Positions 21,448 to 31,044 are shown, numbered from the stretch's first letter. The stretch: 64,000 bases of DNA from Halorubrum sp. CBA1229 (GCF_003721435.2 NZ_CP054585.1:310001-374000); one strand, 5' to 3'. Notes: generated from the sequence alone by a model not told the origin. Made by a program: numbers and translations.

Positions 21448-23541
21448 TCACAGCGTCGACGCCGCCAGCGCCTGCTCGGACCGCCGCCGCAGCTGGTCGA
21501 GCCGCCGGTCGATGGCGGTCGCGAGCTCGGTCGGCAGATCGCCGCGCGCATCGGTGAGCCGCGTCTCGACGCGGCCGAGCCGGTCGCTGACGGTCCCCAG
21601 GCTCTCGTCGGCCCGCGACCGGGATCCGGCGTCGGCCCGGTCGGCCGCGCGGCGGGCGGCGTCGGCGACCGCGGTCAACACCCGAGCGAGCTCCTGCACT
21701 GGGCTCGCGGCGCCGTCGTCGGTCCCGCCGTCCGAGCCGTCGTCGTCGCTCCCGTCGGAAACGGCGTCGACCGCCGCGCTCGTCTCCGCGGCCACGTCTG
21801 CCAGATACGCCGCGAGGGGGGCCTTGCCGGTCCGCGGGTCGTCGATTCGGACGCCGTCCTCGTCGTCGGGATTGACCCGGTACGCGCCGATCTCGTCGTC
21901 GCTGTCCCGGAGCTCGGTCGTGTACGCGCCGCCCCGGTGGAGGTAGACCGCGTCGGACCCGTCGAGCGGCGCGTCGTAGATCCGCCCGGCGAAATCGTCT
22001 TCGACCGCGAGGTCGGTGAGGTCGGCGTCGGCGCCCTCGCCGTCGATTTCGAGCTTCAGCGAGCTCTCGCGGGCGACCACGGGGATCTCGCCCTCGACGC
22101 CGGCCGGGGTCACGCCACCGTCGGCCGCGCTCACTGAGACCGACTCGCTGTGAGGTTCCACACCGGCGCCGTTCACCGTCAGTCGATGGTCCCCGTCCGG
22201 AACGCCGCGGAGGACGGCGACGCCGCCGAACGTCGGGACGGCCTCGGGCTCGCTCTGCAAGAGCGCGACCGTCTCGACCGAGAGCGCCCGCGTGGTCAGT
22301 CCCTCGTCCTCGGGCGCGTCGTCCGACGTGATCGCCTCCGTGACGGCGGCGACAACGGAGTTGATCGACGAGGGGGAAGCGATGGCGTCATACCGGTCCG
22401 CCAGCGCGGCGCGGTGGTTCGGCTCGGAGACGTCGGCGGCCGGATCCCCGTATCGCGGCTGGTCCCACGGGACGCCCGTGGTCGTGATGTGACCGGCGAT
22501 GGCGTCCTCCGCGACCGCCGGGACCGAGAACTCGAAGCTGAGCTGCGGCCCGGTGAACGCCGTGATGTACTCAAGTTCCTCGGTCGAAACGAGGTCGTAC
22601 GCGACGTCGGCGTCCGTCTCGCGGCTGGCGTACCCGAATCGTAGGCCCGTGGCTCGTTCGGGCAGGTCGGTCGGCGGTGACGTGAGCTCGGCGAACGACC
22701 GGACCGTCAGCTCGTCGGCGACGAGGTCCGCCCGTTCGACCGAGGGGAGTCGGTCGTGGTCGTACAGCGGGGCGCCGTCTAACTCGGGGATCACGTAGGG
22801 GAGCCGCGACCCCTCGTCCCGGGGGAGGCCGTACGCGATCGGGATGTCGGCGACGTCCTCGAACCCCTCGATCGCGCTGTTGGTAATGTCCGCGACCGTC
22901 CCGTCACCGGGCAGTCGCTGGAACCGGTCCGCGACGTCGTTGACAGAGAGCGCGCTCGAGTGCGACCCCAACTCGGAGAGGATCCGCGGGGGCCGCTCCG
23001 CGTCCGGGTCGAGGAACTCGTTGTTGGGGACGCGCCCGGAGTGAGAGCTGGCGACGTACAGCTGCGGGTCGCCCGACTCGGTGTCGACAAAGACGTGGAG
23101 GACCTCCCAGTCGTGCCAGTGGAAGTTCGTCGTGAACTGGTCGAACGCGAAGTAGTACCAGAACTGGACGACCGCCAGCGGGGAGTCCGCGTACTCGACG
23201 CCGTGGTAGAACACGGTCGGGTCGGGCGGGCCGTCGGCTTCTCGAGCCCGCTCGGTGTACCCGTCGAACGCGGCGAACCCGTCGACGATCGGCTCCCCGT
23301 CCCGCTCGACCTCGTAGGGGCGCGGGTCGGTCGGGAACCACGTCTCCTGTTCATCGAAGTACAGGGTCGGCGCGAACCGCTCGGCGAGGTCGCGGGCGCG
23401 TTCATCGCTCAACGCCGTCGTTGTTCCGTCGTCGTCGCGGTCGAGCGCCGAACAGCCCGCGAGCGACGCCCCGCCCGCGACCGCGCCGAGCGTCGCCAAG
23501 ACGTCGCGGCGCCGCAGGCCGACCGCGTCCTTATCGGTCAT
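21448..23541 (-). CDS. Tat lipoprotein with Vps62-like domain
   Basis: A 697-residue exported protein. It has a twin-arginine signal RRRDVLATLGAVAGG and lipobox LAGC. Residues 40-170 (FAPTLYFDEQETWFPTDPRPYE; FYHGVEYADSPLAVVQFWYYFAFDQ; HWHDWEVLHVFVD) match the Vps62/DUF946 fold seen in eukaryotic and bacterial surface proteins. The middle, about residues 400-520, includes beta-sandwich carboxypeptidase-regulatory-like stretches (LRGVPDGDHRLTVNGAG). The C-terminus after a Ser/Asp/Gly linker is a predicted coiled coil (DRLGRVETRLTDARGDLP). It is probably anchored on the outer face of the membrane. No enzymatic role is known. Confidence 0.75.
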   Translation of the reverse strand: MTDKDAVGLRRRDVLATLGAVAGGASLAGCSALDRDDDGTTTALSDERARDLAERFAPTLYFDEQETWFPTDPRPYEVERDGEPIVDGFAAFDGYTERAREADGPPDPTVFYHGVEYADSPLAVVQFWYYFAFDQFTTNFHWHDWEVLHVFVDTESGDPQLYVASSHSGRVPNNEFLDPDAERPPRILSELGSHSSALSVNDVADRFQRLPGDGTVADITNSAIEGFEDVADIPIAYGLPRDEGSRLPYVIPELDGAPLYDHDRLPSVERADLVADELTVRSFAELTSPPTDLPERATGLRFGYASRETDADVAYDLVSTEELEYITAFTGPQLSFEFSVPAVAEDAIAGHITTTGVPWDQPRYGDPAADVSEPNHRAALADRYDAIASPSSINSVVAAVTEAITSDDAPEDEGLTTRALSVETVALLQSEPEAVPTFGGVAVLRGVPDGDHRLTVNGAGVEPHSESVSVSAADGGVTPAGVEGEIPVVARESSLKLEIDGEGADADLTDLAVEDDFAGRIYDAPLDGSDAVYLHRGGAYTTELRDSDDEIGAYRVNPDDEDGVRIDDPRTGKAPLAAYLADVAAETSAAVDAVSDGSDDDGSDGGTDDGAASPVQELARVLTAVADAARRAADRADAGSRSRADESLGTVSDRLGRVETRLTDARGDLPTELATAIDRRLDQLRRRSEQALAASTL

Positions 23542-24144
23542 TTCACCGCCTCTCGTGAACGCCGGCTCCGCGGGCGCGAGCGGTCGGCGAGACGGTGAGC
23601 GAGCGGGTCACGGACGGACGAGCCGCCGGGACGCGTCGTGCGGGACGCCCGGCCGAGTGATCGGAGTCGGAGTAGGGGGTCATCGGTAGCGAGCCGTTCG
23701 GTCCCCACCGGGATATACCGGTGAGACGTTCAGTCCGGTTTGTCACGAGTCAAGCCGCTTTCGCGCCCAGACCGTCGTCGACCGCCGATTCGACCCGCCC
23801 GATGGCGGCGCGCGCGGTCGCCGGCTCGGCTCGCGTCGGACGACGCGTCGGTCCTCTCTGATCTCGGTCGAGCGCGCTCCCGGCTCGCGGGGCGTCCCCG
23901 GCGAGGCGCGACTCGCGACAAGTGGGTCGCAGGTGCATCCGGTCGACCGCTCGATGATGTCGTCCGCAGTGCCACTCTCGTCGCGCGCGACGGTCCGCCC
24001 GCTCTGTCTACCGTCGGCGACGGGGTCGGCGGCCGCGACTGCGGTGCGATCCGGATTATTCGGCTTAATTTGGCCTAAAAGGCGCTCAAACGGGTGAATC
24101 CGAATTCACGGTTTTACCCTCTTATGTGGCCTGCTGTCCGAGCG
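23542..24144. other. Non-coding or degenerate 0.6-kb stretch
   Basis: High-GC sequence with only Arg/Pro-rich frames on both strands, which look like shadows. TTAATTTGGCCTAAAAGG near 24064 may include the promoter of the following surface-protein gene. No repeat, tRNA or conserved ORF was recognised. Confidence 0.4.
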
Positions 24145-24708
24145 ATGAGTGTAATGAACGCGAAACGACTCATCACGATCGCTATCGCAGTGACGTTCCT
24201 GATCGGCGGCCTGGCGGCGGTCGGTGCCGCCAGTCCGGCCGACACGGCGGCACAGAACGCGACGAACGTATCGGACGACCCCGCGCCGGACGAGGCGACG
24301 GCCGACGACGATACACCGGACGAGGCGGGTGCGGACGACGGTGAGAACGCGAGCGAGGAGCGCGCCGGAAACGCCGATGACCGCGCTGGCGACGCAGACG
24401 GTGTCGGGCCGAGCGACGGCCTCCCCGAACAGGTGCCCGATCGAGTGAGCGAGATTCACGAGACCATCGATTCGTTCCTCAGCGGTTCGGAAGATGGGCT
24501 CGGAAGTTCGTTGAGCGACCTGCTGTCGGGCGATAACGCGGCCGACGGAAACGCTGACGACGCCGACGGAAACGCTGACGACGCCGACGGAAACGCTGAC
24601 GACGCCGACGGAAACGCTGACGACGCCGACGGAAACGCTGACGACGCCGACGGAAACGCTGACGACGCCGACGAGACCAACGACGCTGACGACGAGATGA
24701 TGTCGTAG
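24145..24708 (+). CDS. Secreted acidic protein with NADDADG repeats
   Basis: A 187-residue protein. The start at 24145 (MSVMNAKRLITIAIAV) gives a Sec-type signal peptide with hydrophobic core and AxA site. The mature chain is extremely acidic, Asp/Asn/Ala-rich and probably disordered. Six tandem 7-residue units of NADDADG type, encoded by 21-bp repeats at 24550-24675, lie near the C-terminus. A short helical island at VPDRVSEIHETIDSF precedes them. Such Asp/Asn repeats may bind calcium or act as a surface spacer. Repeat number is likely to vary between strains. Confidence 0.65.
   Translation: MSVMNAKRLITIAIAVTFLIGGLAAVGAASPADTAAQNATNVSDDPAPDEATADDDTPDEAGADDGENASEERAGNADDRAGDADGVGPSDGLPEQVPDRVSEIHETIDSFLSGSEDGLGSSLSDLLSGDNAADGNADDADGNADDADGNADDADGNADDADGNADDADGNADDADETNDADDEMMS
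24550..24675 (+). repeat. 21-bp tandem repeat, six units, inside the acidic protein gene
   Basis: The unit AACGCTGACGACGCCGACGG plus A is repeated almost without change and encodes NADDADG; the last unit changes to NADDADE. The near-identity of the units points to recent expansion by slippage. Confidence 0.85.
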
Positions 24709-24750
24709 TCCCTTATAATCCTAGTTAATACAATAACACAGATAATACCC

Positions 24751-25329
24751 ATGAGTGATTTAATAGTAGATAGACGGACGTATCTGGCAGGCACAGCAAT
24801 AGCAGGGACGGTCGGGTTCGCGGGCTGTCTCGGCGGCGGCGAGACCGGGACGCTCGCGACGCAGGTGACCGACCAGCCGGGCGATATCGCCGACTTCGAG
24901 TCGTGTGTCGTCACGATCGTCGGCATGTGGCTCGGTCCCGAGGGCGCCGAGGCCGGCGACGAGGAGGGCGAGGAGCCCGCCGACCGCGAGTACCACGAGT
25001 ACGACGAGCCGCAGGAGGCTGACCTCGTCGACCTCCAAGGCGACAACACGCAGCTGGTCGACGAGCGCGAGCTCGACGTCGCGACGTACCAGTTCCTGCA
25101 GCTGGACGTCGACGGCATCGACGCGACGCTCGAGGGCGGCGACTCGGCAACTGTCGGGGTTCCGGGGGACGCGCCGCTCACGTTCAACCAGGAGTTCGAG
25201 GTCCGCGCGGACGCTCGCACGACGTTCACCGCCGACTTCACTCCCGTCCTCCGCGGACAGACCGACGAGTACCTCCTCCAGCCCGTTCCCGACGGAATCA
25301 CCGTCGAGTACGAGGGCGACGAGGAGTAG
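24751..25329 (+). CDS. DUF4382-type lipoprotein
   Basis: A 192-residue protein with a Tat-type signal (DRRTYLAGTAIAGTVG) and lipobox FAGC. The mature part begins GTLATQVTDQPGDIADFESCVVTIVGMWL, the typical opening of DUF4382 proteins, which predict a beta-sandwich exposed on the cell surface. An acidic loop (EAGDEEGEEPADREYHEYD) sits in the first third. The gene is followed within 25 bases by another exported protein gene, suggesting a two-gene unit. Confidence 0.78.
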   Translation: MSDLIVDRRTYLAGTAIAGTVGFAGCLGGGETGTLATQVTDQPGDIADFESCVVTIVGMWLGPEGAEAGDEEGEEPADREYHEYDEPQEADLVDLQGDNTQLVDERELDVATYQFLQLDVDGIDATLEGGDSATVGVPGDAPLTFNQEFEVRADARTTFTADFTPVLRGQTDEYLLQPVPDGITVEYEGDEE

Positions 25330-25350
25330 CGCCCGGAGCGTGAGTCCCAT

Positions 25351-25887
25351 ATGAACCGAAAATACGTTGCCGGCGGCGTGCTCGTCGTGATCGTTCTCGC
25401 CGCCGCGGTCGGCGCGATGGCGTACACCGGCGTGGGTCCCGCCCCCGGCGGCGACTCGGGCGGTTCGGACATCAAGGAGTTCCCCACTGAGAACGCAACG
25501 GACGACGACGGGTCGGGGACAGCGTCGTCCACTGACTCGGAGCCGTTCACGTTCACGGTCGACGAGACCACGGAGTGCGGGACGACCTGCCGGGACGTCA
25601 CCGCGACGCTGAACAACGAGCAGAACGAGACCGCGACCGGCGTCACCACGTACATCCGGATCTACGCCGGCGAGAACAACACCGACACGGACGACATCGT
25701 CTGGGAGGGGACGGTGGACGTCGGCACGCTCGAGGCCGGCGCGTCCCACACGACGACCGAGCGCGTCGAGCTCTCGCTGCGAGAGGCGCGGACGGTCGAC
25801 CAGAACGGCGGCTGGATCACCATCCAGACCACCGTGGAGTCTGACGACACGACCGTCACGTTCCGAGAGAGCGAACAGGTCGCGTGA
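25351..25887 (+). CDS. Single-pass exported protein, unknown function
   Basis: A 178-residue protein with an N-terminal membrane segment VAGGVLVVIVLAAAVGAMAY and a short lysine/arginine head, so it is either anchored or cleaved. After a Ser/Asp/Gly linker the remainder forms a beta-rich domain with one cysteine pair (TECGTTCRDVTATLNN) and a pattern like CARDB or FxLYD adhesive folds. It lies directly downstream of the DUF4382 lipoprotein gene. Confidence 0.65.
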   Translation: MNRKYVAGGVLVVIVLAAAVGAMAYTGVGPAPGGDSGGSDIKEFPTENATDDDGSGTASSTDSEPFTFTVDETTECGTTCRDVTATLNNEQNETATGVTTYIRIYAGENNTDTDDIVWEGTVDVGTLEAGASHTTTERVELSLREARTVDQNGGWITIQTTVESDDTTVTFRESEQVA

Positions 25888-25987
25888 CCTGACGAGGGGA
25901 CGCGGCTCAGGGTATTGTTCCGTTCGATTGCGATAGGGGGAGCGTCGCCGACGTCGATGAAACGAAACGGAGCCGTTTCGCCGACCG

Positions 25988-26959
25988 CTACATGTAGCCG
26001 AGGTCGCGCAGCCGCTCCATCAGGTCCTCTTTGTCCTGGGCGCGGCCGGCGCGCTCGGTCGTCCCCTCGAGGTCCTGCAGCCACGCGGGCTCTTCGGTCG
26101 TCTTGTCCGTCGAGACCTCGCTGCCGAGCGAGCGGAAGCCGGCGAAGTACTTCGGCGAGATGGGGATGTCTTCTTGGCTCACGCCCTCGGGCAGATCGTC
26201 GTCGGCCTGCGGGACGTACCCCTCGTCGGGGAACGCCTCGACCGTGTCCGGGACGACGTAGTTCCAGAACGCCTCCCACACGTCGGCCTCGGCGAACTGC
26301 AGGATGGGCTGGATGCGGTCGTGCGGCGGGAACAGGTCGGGGTCGTGGCGCGGCGAGAAGAACGTCTCGTCGGCGCGGGCCTCCTGCTCGTCCCAGCGGA
26401 CGCCCGAGATGACGCCGTCGATGTCGTGGGCCTCGAGGGCGTTGTTGAGCGCGACCGTCTTCAGCAGGTGGTTCCCGACGTACGTGTCCAAGAGGAACGG
26501 GAACGTGTCTTCCTCGTACTCGAGGATGTCACGGATGTGGTGCTGATTCTGCTCGTTCAGCTCGGCGACCGGGATGTCGTCGCCCGGCTCTAACCCGTTC
26601 GCGTCGACGTACGCGCCAACGTCGTCGTTGCGGGCGTAGACGAGGTCGATCTCCCACTCGTCGGCCCAGTGCTCGACGAAGTCGGTGATGTTGTCGAAGT
26701 GCTGGAAGTGGTCGATGAAGACGGCGGTCGGCTTCTCGTAGCCGTACTCCTCGGCCACCTGGTTGATGAAGTACAGCGTCAGCGTGGAGTCCTTCCCGCC
26801 CGTCCACATCACCGCGGGGGTGTCGTACTGCTCTAACCCCTGCCGGGTGACCTCGATCGCCTTCTCGATCTTGTGTTGCAGCGACGGGTAGTCCGCCGGA
26901 TCCTCGCCCTCGCCGTCGGCGTAGTCGACGTCGACGCCCGCCGGGAAGTCGTCGGTCAT
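25988..26959 (-). CDS. PAPS reductase-like adenine-nucleotide alpha-hydrolase
   Basis: A 323-residue PP-loop enzyme from ATG 26959 (MTDDFPAGVDVDYAD). The pyrophosphate loop reads VMWTGGKDSTLTLYF near residue 49, the SGGKDS-type motif that binds the ATP or PAPS phosphates. It continues with a typical PAPS-reductase core (SGVRWDEQEARADETFFSPRHDP). The C-terminal ECGLH cysteine motif of classical assimilatory reductases is not visible, so sulfate reduction cannot be assumed. It may be a sulfotransferase-like or tRNA/sulfur-transfer enzyme. Confidence 0.8.
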   Translation of the reverse strand: MTDDFPAGVDVDYADGEGEDPADYPSLQHKIEKAIEVTRQGLEQYDTPAVMWTGGKDSTLTLYFINQVAEEYGYEKPTAVFIDHFQHFDNITDFVEHWADEWEIDLVYARNDDVGAYVDANGLEPGDDIPVAELNEQNQHHIRDILEYEEDTFPFLLDTYVGNHLLKTVALNNALEAHDIDGVISGVRWDEQEARADETFFSPRHDPDLFPPHDRIQPILQFAEADVWEAFWNYVVPDTVEAFPDEGYVPQADDDLPEGVSQEDIPISPKYFAGFRSLGSEVSTDKTTEEPAWLQDLEGTTERAGRAQDKEDLMERLRDLGYM

Positions 26960-27116
26960 ACGCCGGATCTGTCCCCGCGGAACGGAATAGGCCTTCTGAA
27001 TCTTCCCCGCGCTCGCAGTCGGCGCGAACCCGCGCCAACCCGCACGCTCCGCGGCGCGAACGCGCTCCGCTCGCCGGAACGCAAGGGATATGTCGGCGGC
27101 ACCGGACGTTCCGCCC

Positions 27117-28463
27117 ATGGGACTGTTCGACCGGCTGCGCGGCGACGACGACGAGCGCGTGGTCTTCCTCGGCATCGACGGCGTACCGTACGACCTCGTC
27201 CAAGACCACCCCGAGGTCTTCGAGACCCTCACCGACATCGCCGAAAGCGGGTCGGCCGGGCGCTTGGAGAGTATCGTCCCGCCCGAGTCGAGCGCGTGCT
27301 GGCCGAGTCTCACCACCGGCGTCAACCCCGGCGAGACGGGCGTGTACGGCTTTCAGGACCGCGAGGTCGACTCCTACGAGACGTACGTCCCGATGGGCCG
27401 CCACGTGAAGGCGACGCGGCTGTGGGACCGCGTCACCGACGCGGGCCGGGACGCGACCGTGCTCAACGTCCCCGTCACGTTCCCGCCGTCGACGCGGATC
27501 CAGCGACAGGTCTCCGGCTTCCTCTCGCCCGGGCTCGACGCCGCCGCGAGCGACGACGCGGTCGAGCAAGTGCTCCAGGAGCACGACTACCGCATCGACG
27601 TGAACGCGAAGCTCGGCCACGACGACGACAAAAGCGAGTTCATCGAGAACGCCCACGCCACCCTCGACGCCCGCCATGACGTGTTCACGCACTACCTCGC
27701 CGAGGACGACTGGGACCTCTTCTTCGGCGTGTTCATGACCACGGACCGCGTCAATCACTTCCTGTTCCGCGACTACGCGACCGACGGGGAGTACGCCGAG
27801 GAGTTCCTCGACTTTTACGCGAAGCTCGACGAGTACATCGGCGAGATCCGCGACTCGCTCGACGACGACACGACCCTCGTCGTCGCCTCCGACCACGGGT
27901 TCACCGAGCTGGAGTGGGAGGTGAACTGCAACGAGTTCCTCGCCGACGAGGGGTGGCTCTCCTACGCGGACGACGACCACGACTCGCTCGAGGACATCGA
28001 CGACGAGACCAGAGCCTACTCGCTCATCCCCGGGCGTTTCTACCTCAACCTGGAGGGCCGCGAACCCGAGGGGGTCGTCCCCGAGTCGGAGTACGAGGCG
28101 GTCCGCGAGGAGCTCATCGCCGACCTCGAGGGGCTCACCGGCCCCGACGGCCGGCAGGTGTGCAAGCGGATTGTAAAAGGCGAGGACGCCTTCGACGGCG
28201 CCCACGACGAGATCGCGCCGGACCTCGTGGTCATCCCGGCGGACGGCTTCGACCTGAAGTCCGGCTTCGGCGGGAAGGAGGCCGTCTTCACCGAGGGGCC
28301 GCGCAACGGAATGCACAAGTTCGAGAACTCGCTGTTATACGCCACCGACCCCGCTCTCAACGTCGACGGATCGAACCTCTTCGACGTGACGCCGACGATC
28401 CTCGATCTCATGGACGTCGACGTCGACGCCGACTTCGACGGCGAGAGCCTCCTCGCCGAGTGA
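27117..28463 (+). CDS. Alkaline-phosphatase superfamily phosphodiesterase/nucleotide pyrophosphatase
   Basis: A 448-residue protein starting MGLFDRLRG. It has the metal-site aspartate in VVFLGIDGVPYDLV, then the nucleophile segment PPESSACWPSLTTG, a second metal motif VASDHGF near residue 260, and a late His in GPRNGMHKFEN. This order is diagnostic of type I phosphodiesterases of the alkaline phosphatase fold. There is no signal peptide, so it is probably cytoplasmic. The ATG at 27117 was preferred to one at 27090 because the family begins at MGLF. The substrate is unknown. Confidence 0.8.
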   Translation: MGLFDRLRGDDDERVVFLGIDGVPYDLVQDHPEVFETLTDIAESGSAGRLESIVPPESSACWPSLTTGVNPGETGVYGFQDREVDSYETYVPMGRHVKATRLWDRVTDAGRDATVLNVPVTFPPSTRIQRQVSGFLSPGLDAAASDDAVEQVLQEHDYRIDVNAKLGHDDDKSEFIENAHATLDARHDVFTHYLAEDDWDLFFGVFMTTDRVNHFLFRDYATDGEYAEEFLDFYAKLDEYIGEIRDSLDDDTTLVVASDHGFTELEWEVNCNEFLADEGWLSYADDDHDSLEDIDDETRAYSLIPGRFYLNLEGREPEGVVPESEYEAVREELIADLEGLTGPDGRQVCKRIVKGEDAFDGAHDEIAPDLVVIPADGFDLKSGFGGKEAVFTEGPRNGMHKFENSLLYATDPALNVDGSNLFDVTPTILDLMDVDVDADFDGESLLAE

Positions 28464-28473
28464 CCGTCGTCGG

Positions 28474-28533
28474 CTGAGCGGTCCCCTGGCCTCCTGAGCG
28501 GTCCCCTGGCCTCCTGAGCGGTCCCCTGACCGC
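28474..28533 (+). repeat. 20-bp tandem repeat, three units, between convergent genes
   Basis: CTGAGCGGTCCCCTGGCCTC is repeated three times (28474, 28494, 28514), the third copy diverging at its end. It lies between the stop codons of two convergent genes. Confidence 0.8.
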
Positions 28534-28549
28534 CAGTTTCAGCACTCTA

Positions 28550-29935
28550 TCAGAGCAGCGACCACCGCTCGCCCGGCGCGGCCCGAAATCCGTACAGCTC
28601 CTCCCCGTCGACGACGAGCAGCCGGTCCCCGACCGCGAACAGCGCCTCGACGCGGACGCCATCCGGGAGGGGGGCGCTCCAGCGCTCGCCCCCGCCCACG
28701 CCGACCGCGACGATCACCGGCCGGGTCTCCCGGCTCCCCTCTCGCACCGCCTCCCGGCCGACCGCGTAGATCCCCCGCTCGTCGGCGGCGAACGGGCGCG
28801 AGGCGGGCAGACCGTCGCGCTCCCACGCGATCTCGCCGGCCGCGACGTCGAGCGCCCGGGCGGTCTCGCCGCGGCGGAGGTAGACGCAGGCTCCCGCGGC
28901 GTCGTCGCTTCCGCCACCCTCGACGAGCGGCGGCCGCTCCCGCGGTGTCGGGACATCCAGCGCGAACAGACGGTCGAGGTCGCGATCGAACCCCCGCACC
29001 GAGTCTCCCGACGTGTTTCCGACTACCACGGTGTCGTCGACGACGACGAGCCAGTCGGCGCCGCTCGAAAGCGGTCGGATGACGCGTCGCTCCCCGGTCG
29101 GATCGAAGCGGGCGAGAACGGCGTCGGCGTCGGATCCGCTCGCCGCGTCGAGTCCGGTGACGACGACCCAGACGTCCTCGCCGTCGATCGCGACGCGGTC
29201 GGGAGCGACGGCCCCCGGACCCAATTCGGTCACGCCGGGCCACGCCGCCGCGAGGTCGAAGGCCCGGTCGCCCGTCTCCGCGTCGAGGACGACCGTGTCA
29301 TCCGGAAGGACGGCGGCCACAACCCGATCGCTGGCGCGGACGGCGTCGACGCTCGCGGGGGGACCGTCGTCCGTCGCACCGTCGTCGCTCTCAGTCGAGC
29401 CATCGCTCCCGGACGACTCGTCGGCAGTTGCGGCGCCGATGTCGACCTGCCAGCGGATCGGGTCGGGCTCGTCCGTACCGCTCCCGCCATCGTCGACCCC
29501 CGGGTCGTCAAGGTCGAACGCGGCCGTCTCGCGATCGATGGCGGTCACGCGGTCGCCCGCGACCGGCACGACGACCGCCCCCTCGGTGACGGCCGGGGGG
29601 CCTGCGGCCTGCCGCTCGGTCTCGGCCTCGAGCCGCGTCTCGCCGGTCGGGTCGAGCGCGGTGACTCCCGCGTTCTCGTAGTCGCGCCACGCGTCGTCCT
29701 CGAAGTCGTACGTCCGGCCGGACCGGTTCCGCACGACGAACAGCCGGTCGCCGACCGGTCGGAACCAGCGGTCGCCCGGCCCGAACAGCCCTCCGCCGCC
29801 GAGCGACGACTCCCACGCGAGGTCGCCGCCGCCCGGACGGTAGCCGCAGCCGGCGAGCGCGCCCGCGAGGCCGACACCGGCCGCCGCGAGAACGCGTCGC
29901 CGCGAGGGCTCTGTTGGCGCGTCGCGCTCCGTCAC
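28550..29935 (-). CDS. Tat lipoprotein with PQQ-like beta-propeller
   Basis: A 461-residue protein with SRRRVLAAAGVGLAGALAGC, a twin-arginine signal and lipobox. The mature chain has repeated beta-blades with hydrophobic W/V-G-D patterns (VTALDPTG, VTAIDRE, VVLDAETGDRAF, LFAVGDRLLVVDGEELYG), as in the BamB/PQQ-dehydrogenase-like propeller, with an acidic Ser/Asp insertion near residue 165. It overlaps the htpX-like gene by four bases (ATGA), so the two are translated together. A surface scaffold or quality-control partner is inferred. Confidence 0.75.
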   Translation of the reverse strand: MTERDAPTEPSRRRVLAAAGVGLAGALAGCGYRPGGGDLAWESSLGGGGLFGPGDRWFRPVGDRLFVVRNRSGRTYDFEDDAWRDYENAGVTALDPTGETRLEAETERQAAGPPAVTEGAVVVPVAGDRVTAIDRETAAFDLDDPGVDDGGSGTDEPDPIRWQVDIGAATADESSGSDGSTESDDGATDDGPPASVDAVRASDRVVAAVLPDDTVVLDAETGDRAFDLAAAWPGVTELGPGAVAPDRVAIDGEDVWVVVTGLDAASGSDADAVLARFDPTGERRVIRPLSSGADWLVVVDDTVVVGNTSGDSVRGFDRDLDRLFALDVPTPRERPPLVEGGGSDDAAGACVYLRRGETARALDVAAGEIAWERDGLPASRPFAADERGIYAVGREAVREGSRETRPVIVAVGVGGGERWSAPLPDGVRVEALFAVGDRLLVVDGEELYGFRAAPGERWSLL

Positions 29936-31011
29936 TCCGTCTCACCCGCGAGTTCGCCAAGTCGCCGGACCCGCTCGCGGGTCGGCGGGTGCGTCTCCGG
30001 GAACACGTCGGTGCTCACCAGCTCCTTGTCGCCGAACGCGCGGCTCTCTAAGGGCGCGACGTACAGCGCCTCGGCGCCGCCGTCGAACGCGCGGAGGTCG
30101 CGCTCCGGCACTTCGGGCATCGTCTCGTCGAGCGTCTCCAGCGCGCTCGCGAGCGCCGCCGGCGACCCCGTGATCTCGGCGGCCGCCTGGTCGGCCGCGT
30201 ACTCGCGGTACCGCGAGAGCACCCGGTGGATCAGCACGCTCCCGGCCCAGAACATCGCCGAGACGGTGAGCGTGAGGACCGCGCTCACCGTGATCACGAC
30301 GATCCCGACCGCGAGCGCCCGGCCGTCGCGGTTCCCGCCCGACCCGCCGCCGCCGAAGCTGAGGAACCGGAACAGCCCGTAGAGGACGTAGAAGGCGAGC
30401 ACAGCGAGGTAGTAGGTGACGGTCGGGAGCACCCACGCGACGGTCATCAGGCTGGCGTCGCGGTTGGCGAGGTGCGCGACCTCGTGGGCGAGCACGGCGT
30501 CGCGCTCGGCGTCGTCCAGCGTCTCCAACAGCGCGGTCGTGACGACGACGGTACCGTTGCCCGGCGTCCCGACCGCGAAGGCGTTCGGCAGCTCCGTGTG
30601 CGCGACCGCCACGTCGGGCTTCGGGACGTCGGCCTGCGCGGCCACCCGCGTGACGGCGGCGTGCAGCTCCGGGTACTCGTCGGCCGACACTCGCCGCCCG
30701 CCGACGGAGCGGAGGACGGTCCGGGAGCCGTATCGGTACTGGACCGCGAGCCCGCCGAGGACGACGACGGCGAGCAGGATCGGGTCGACGTACACCTCCC
30801 CGGTGTAGGGGCGCTTGTTCGCCCACTCCAAGAGAGGGAGCCCGACGGTGTTTATCAGGAAGACGAACGCGTAGACGAACGCGAACGGGAGCGCGACCAC
30901 CAGTCCGGTCGCGATCGCCATCCGGAGGCGGAGCCGCTGGTCTCGGTCGAGCCGGTTCGACGGGGCGAGCGCGCGGAGGGGACGGAGGAGGTCGGCGATG
31001 GAGGGCGACAT
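29932..31011 (-). CDS. htpX: Membrane zinc metalloprotease, M48 family
   Basis: A 359-residue protein. It has two hydrophobic segments near the N-terminus (residues 30-52 and 72-88), the zinc motif HEVAH near residue 176, further membrane segments at 190-250, and the third ligand in YREYAADQAA near residue 270. This is the HtpX layout. HtpX degrades damaged membrane proteins with its active site facing the cytoplasm. The downstream lipoprotein gene overlaps its stop in ATGA. Confidence 0.87.
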   Translation of the reverse strand: MSPSIADLLRPLRALAPSNRLDRDQRLRLRMAIATGLVVALPFAFVYAFVFLINTVGLPLLEWANKRPYTGEVYVDPILLAVVVLGGLAVQYRYGSRTVLRSVGGRRVSADEYPELHAAVTRVAAQADVPKPDVAVAHTELPNAFAVGTPGNGTVVVTTALLETLDDAERDAVLAHEVAHLANRDASLMTVAWVLPTVTYYLAVLAFYVLYGLFRFLSFGGGGSGGNRDGRALAVGIVVITVSAVLTLTVSAMFWAGSVLIHRVLSRYREYAADQAAAEITGSPAALASALETLDETMPEVPERDLRAFDGGAEALYVAPLESRAFGDKELVSTDVFPETHPPTRERVRRLGELAGETE

Positions 31012-31044
31012 CGTATGCGACGGCCGCGTAGGACTGCCGCCGGC

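Noticed and set aside
26529-28316. 595-residue frame antisense to the phosphodiesterase gene
   Set aside because: The opposite strand has full catalytic motifs; the long frame is a by-product of GC-rich codon use.
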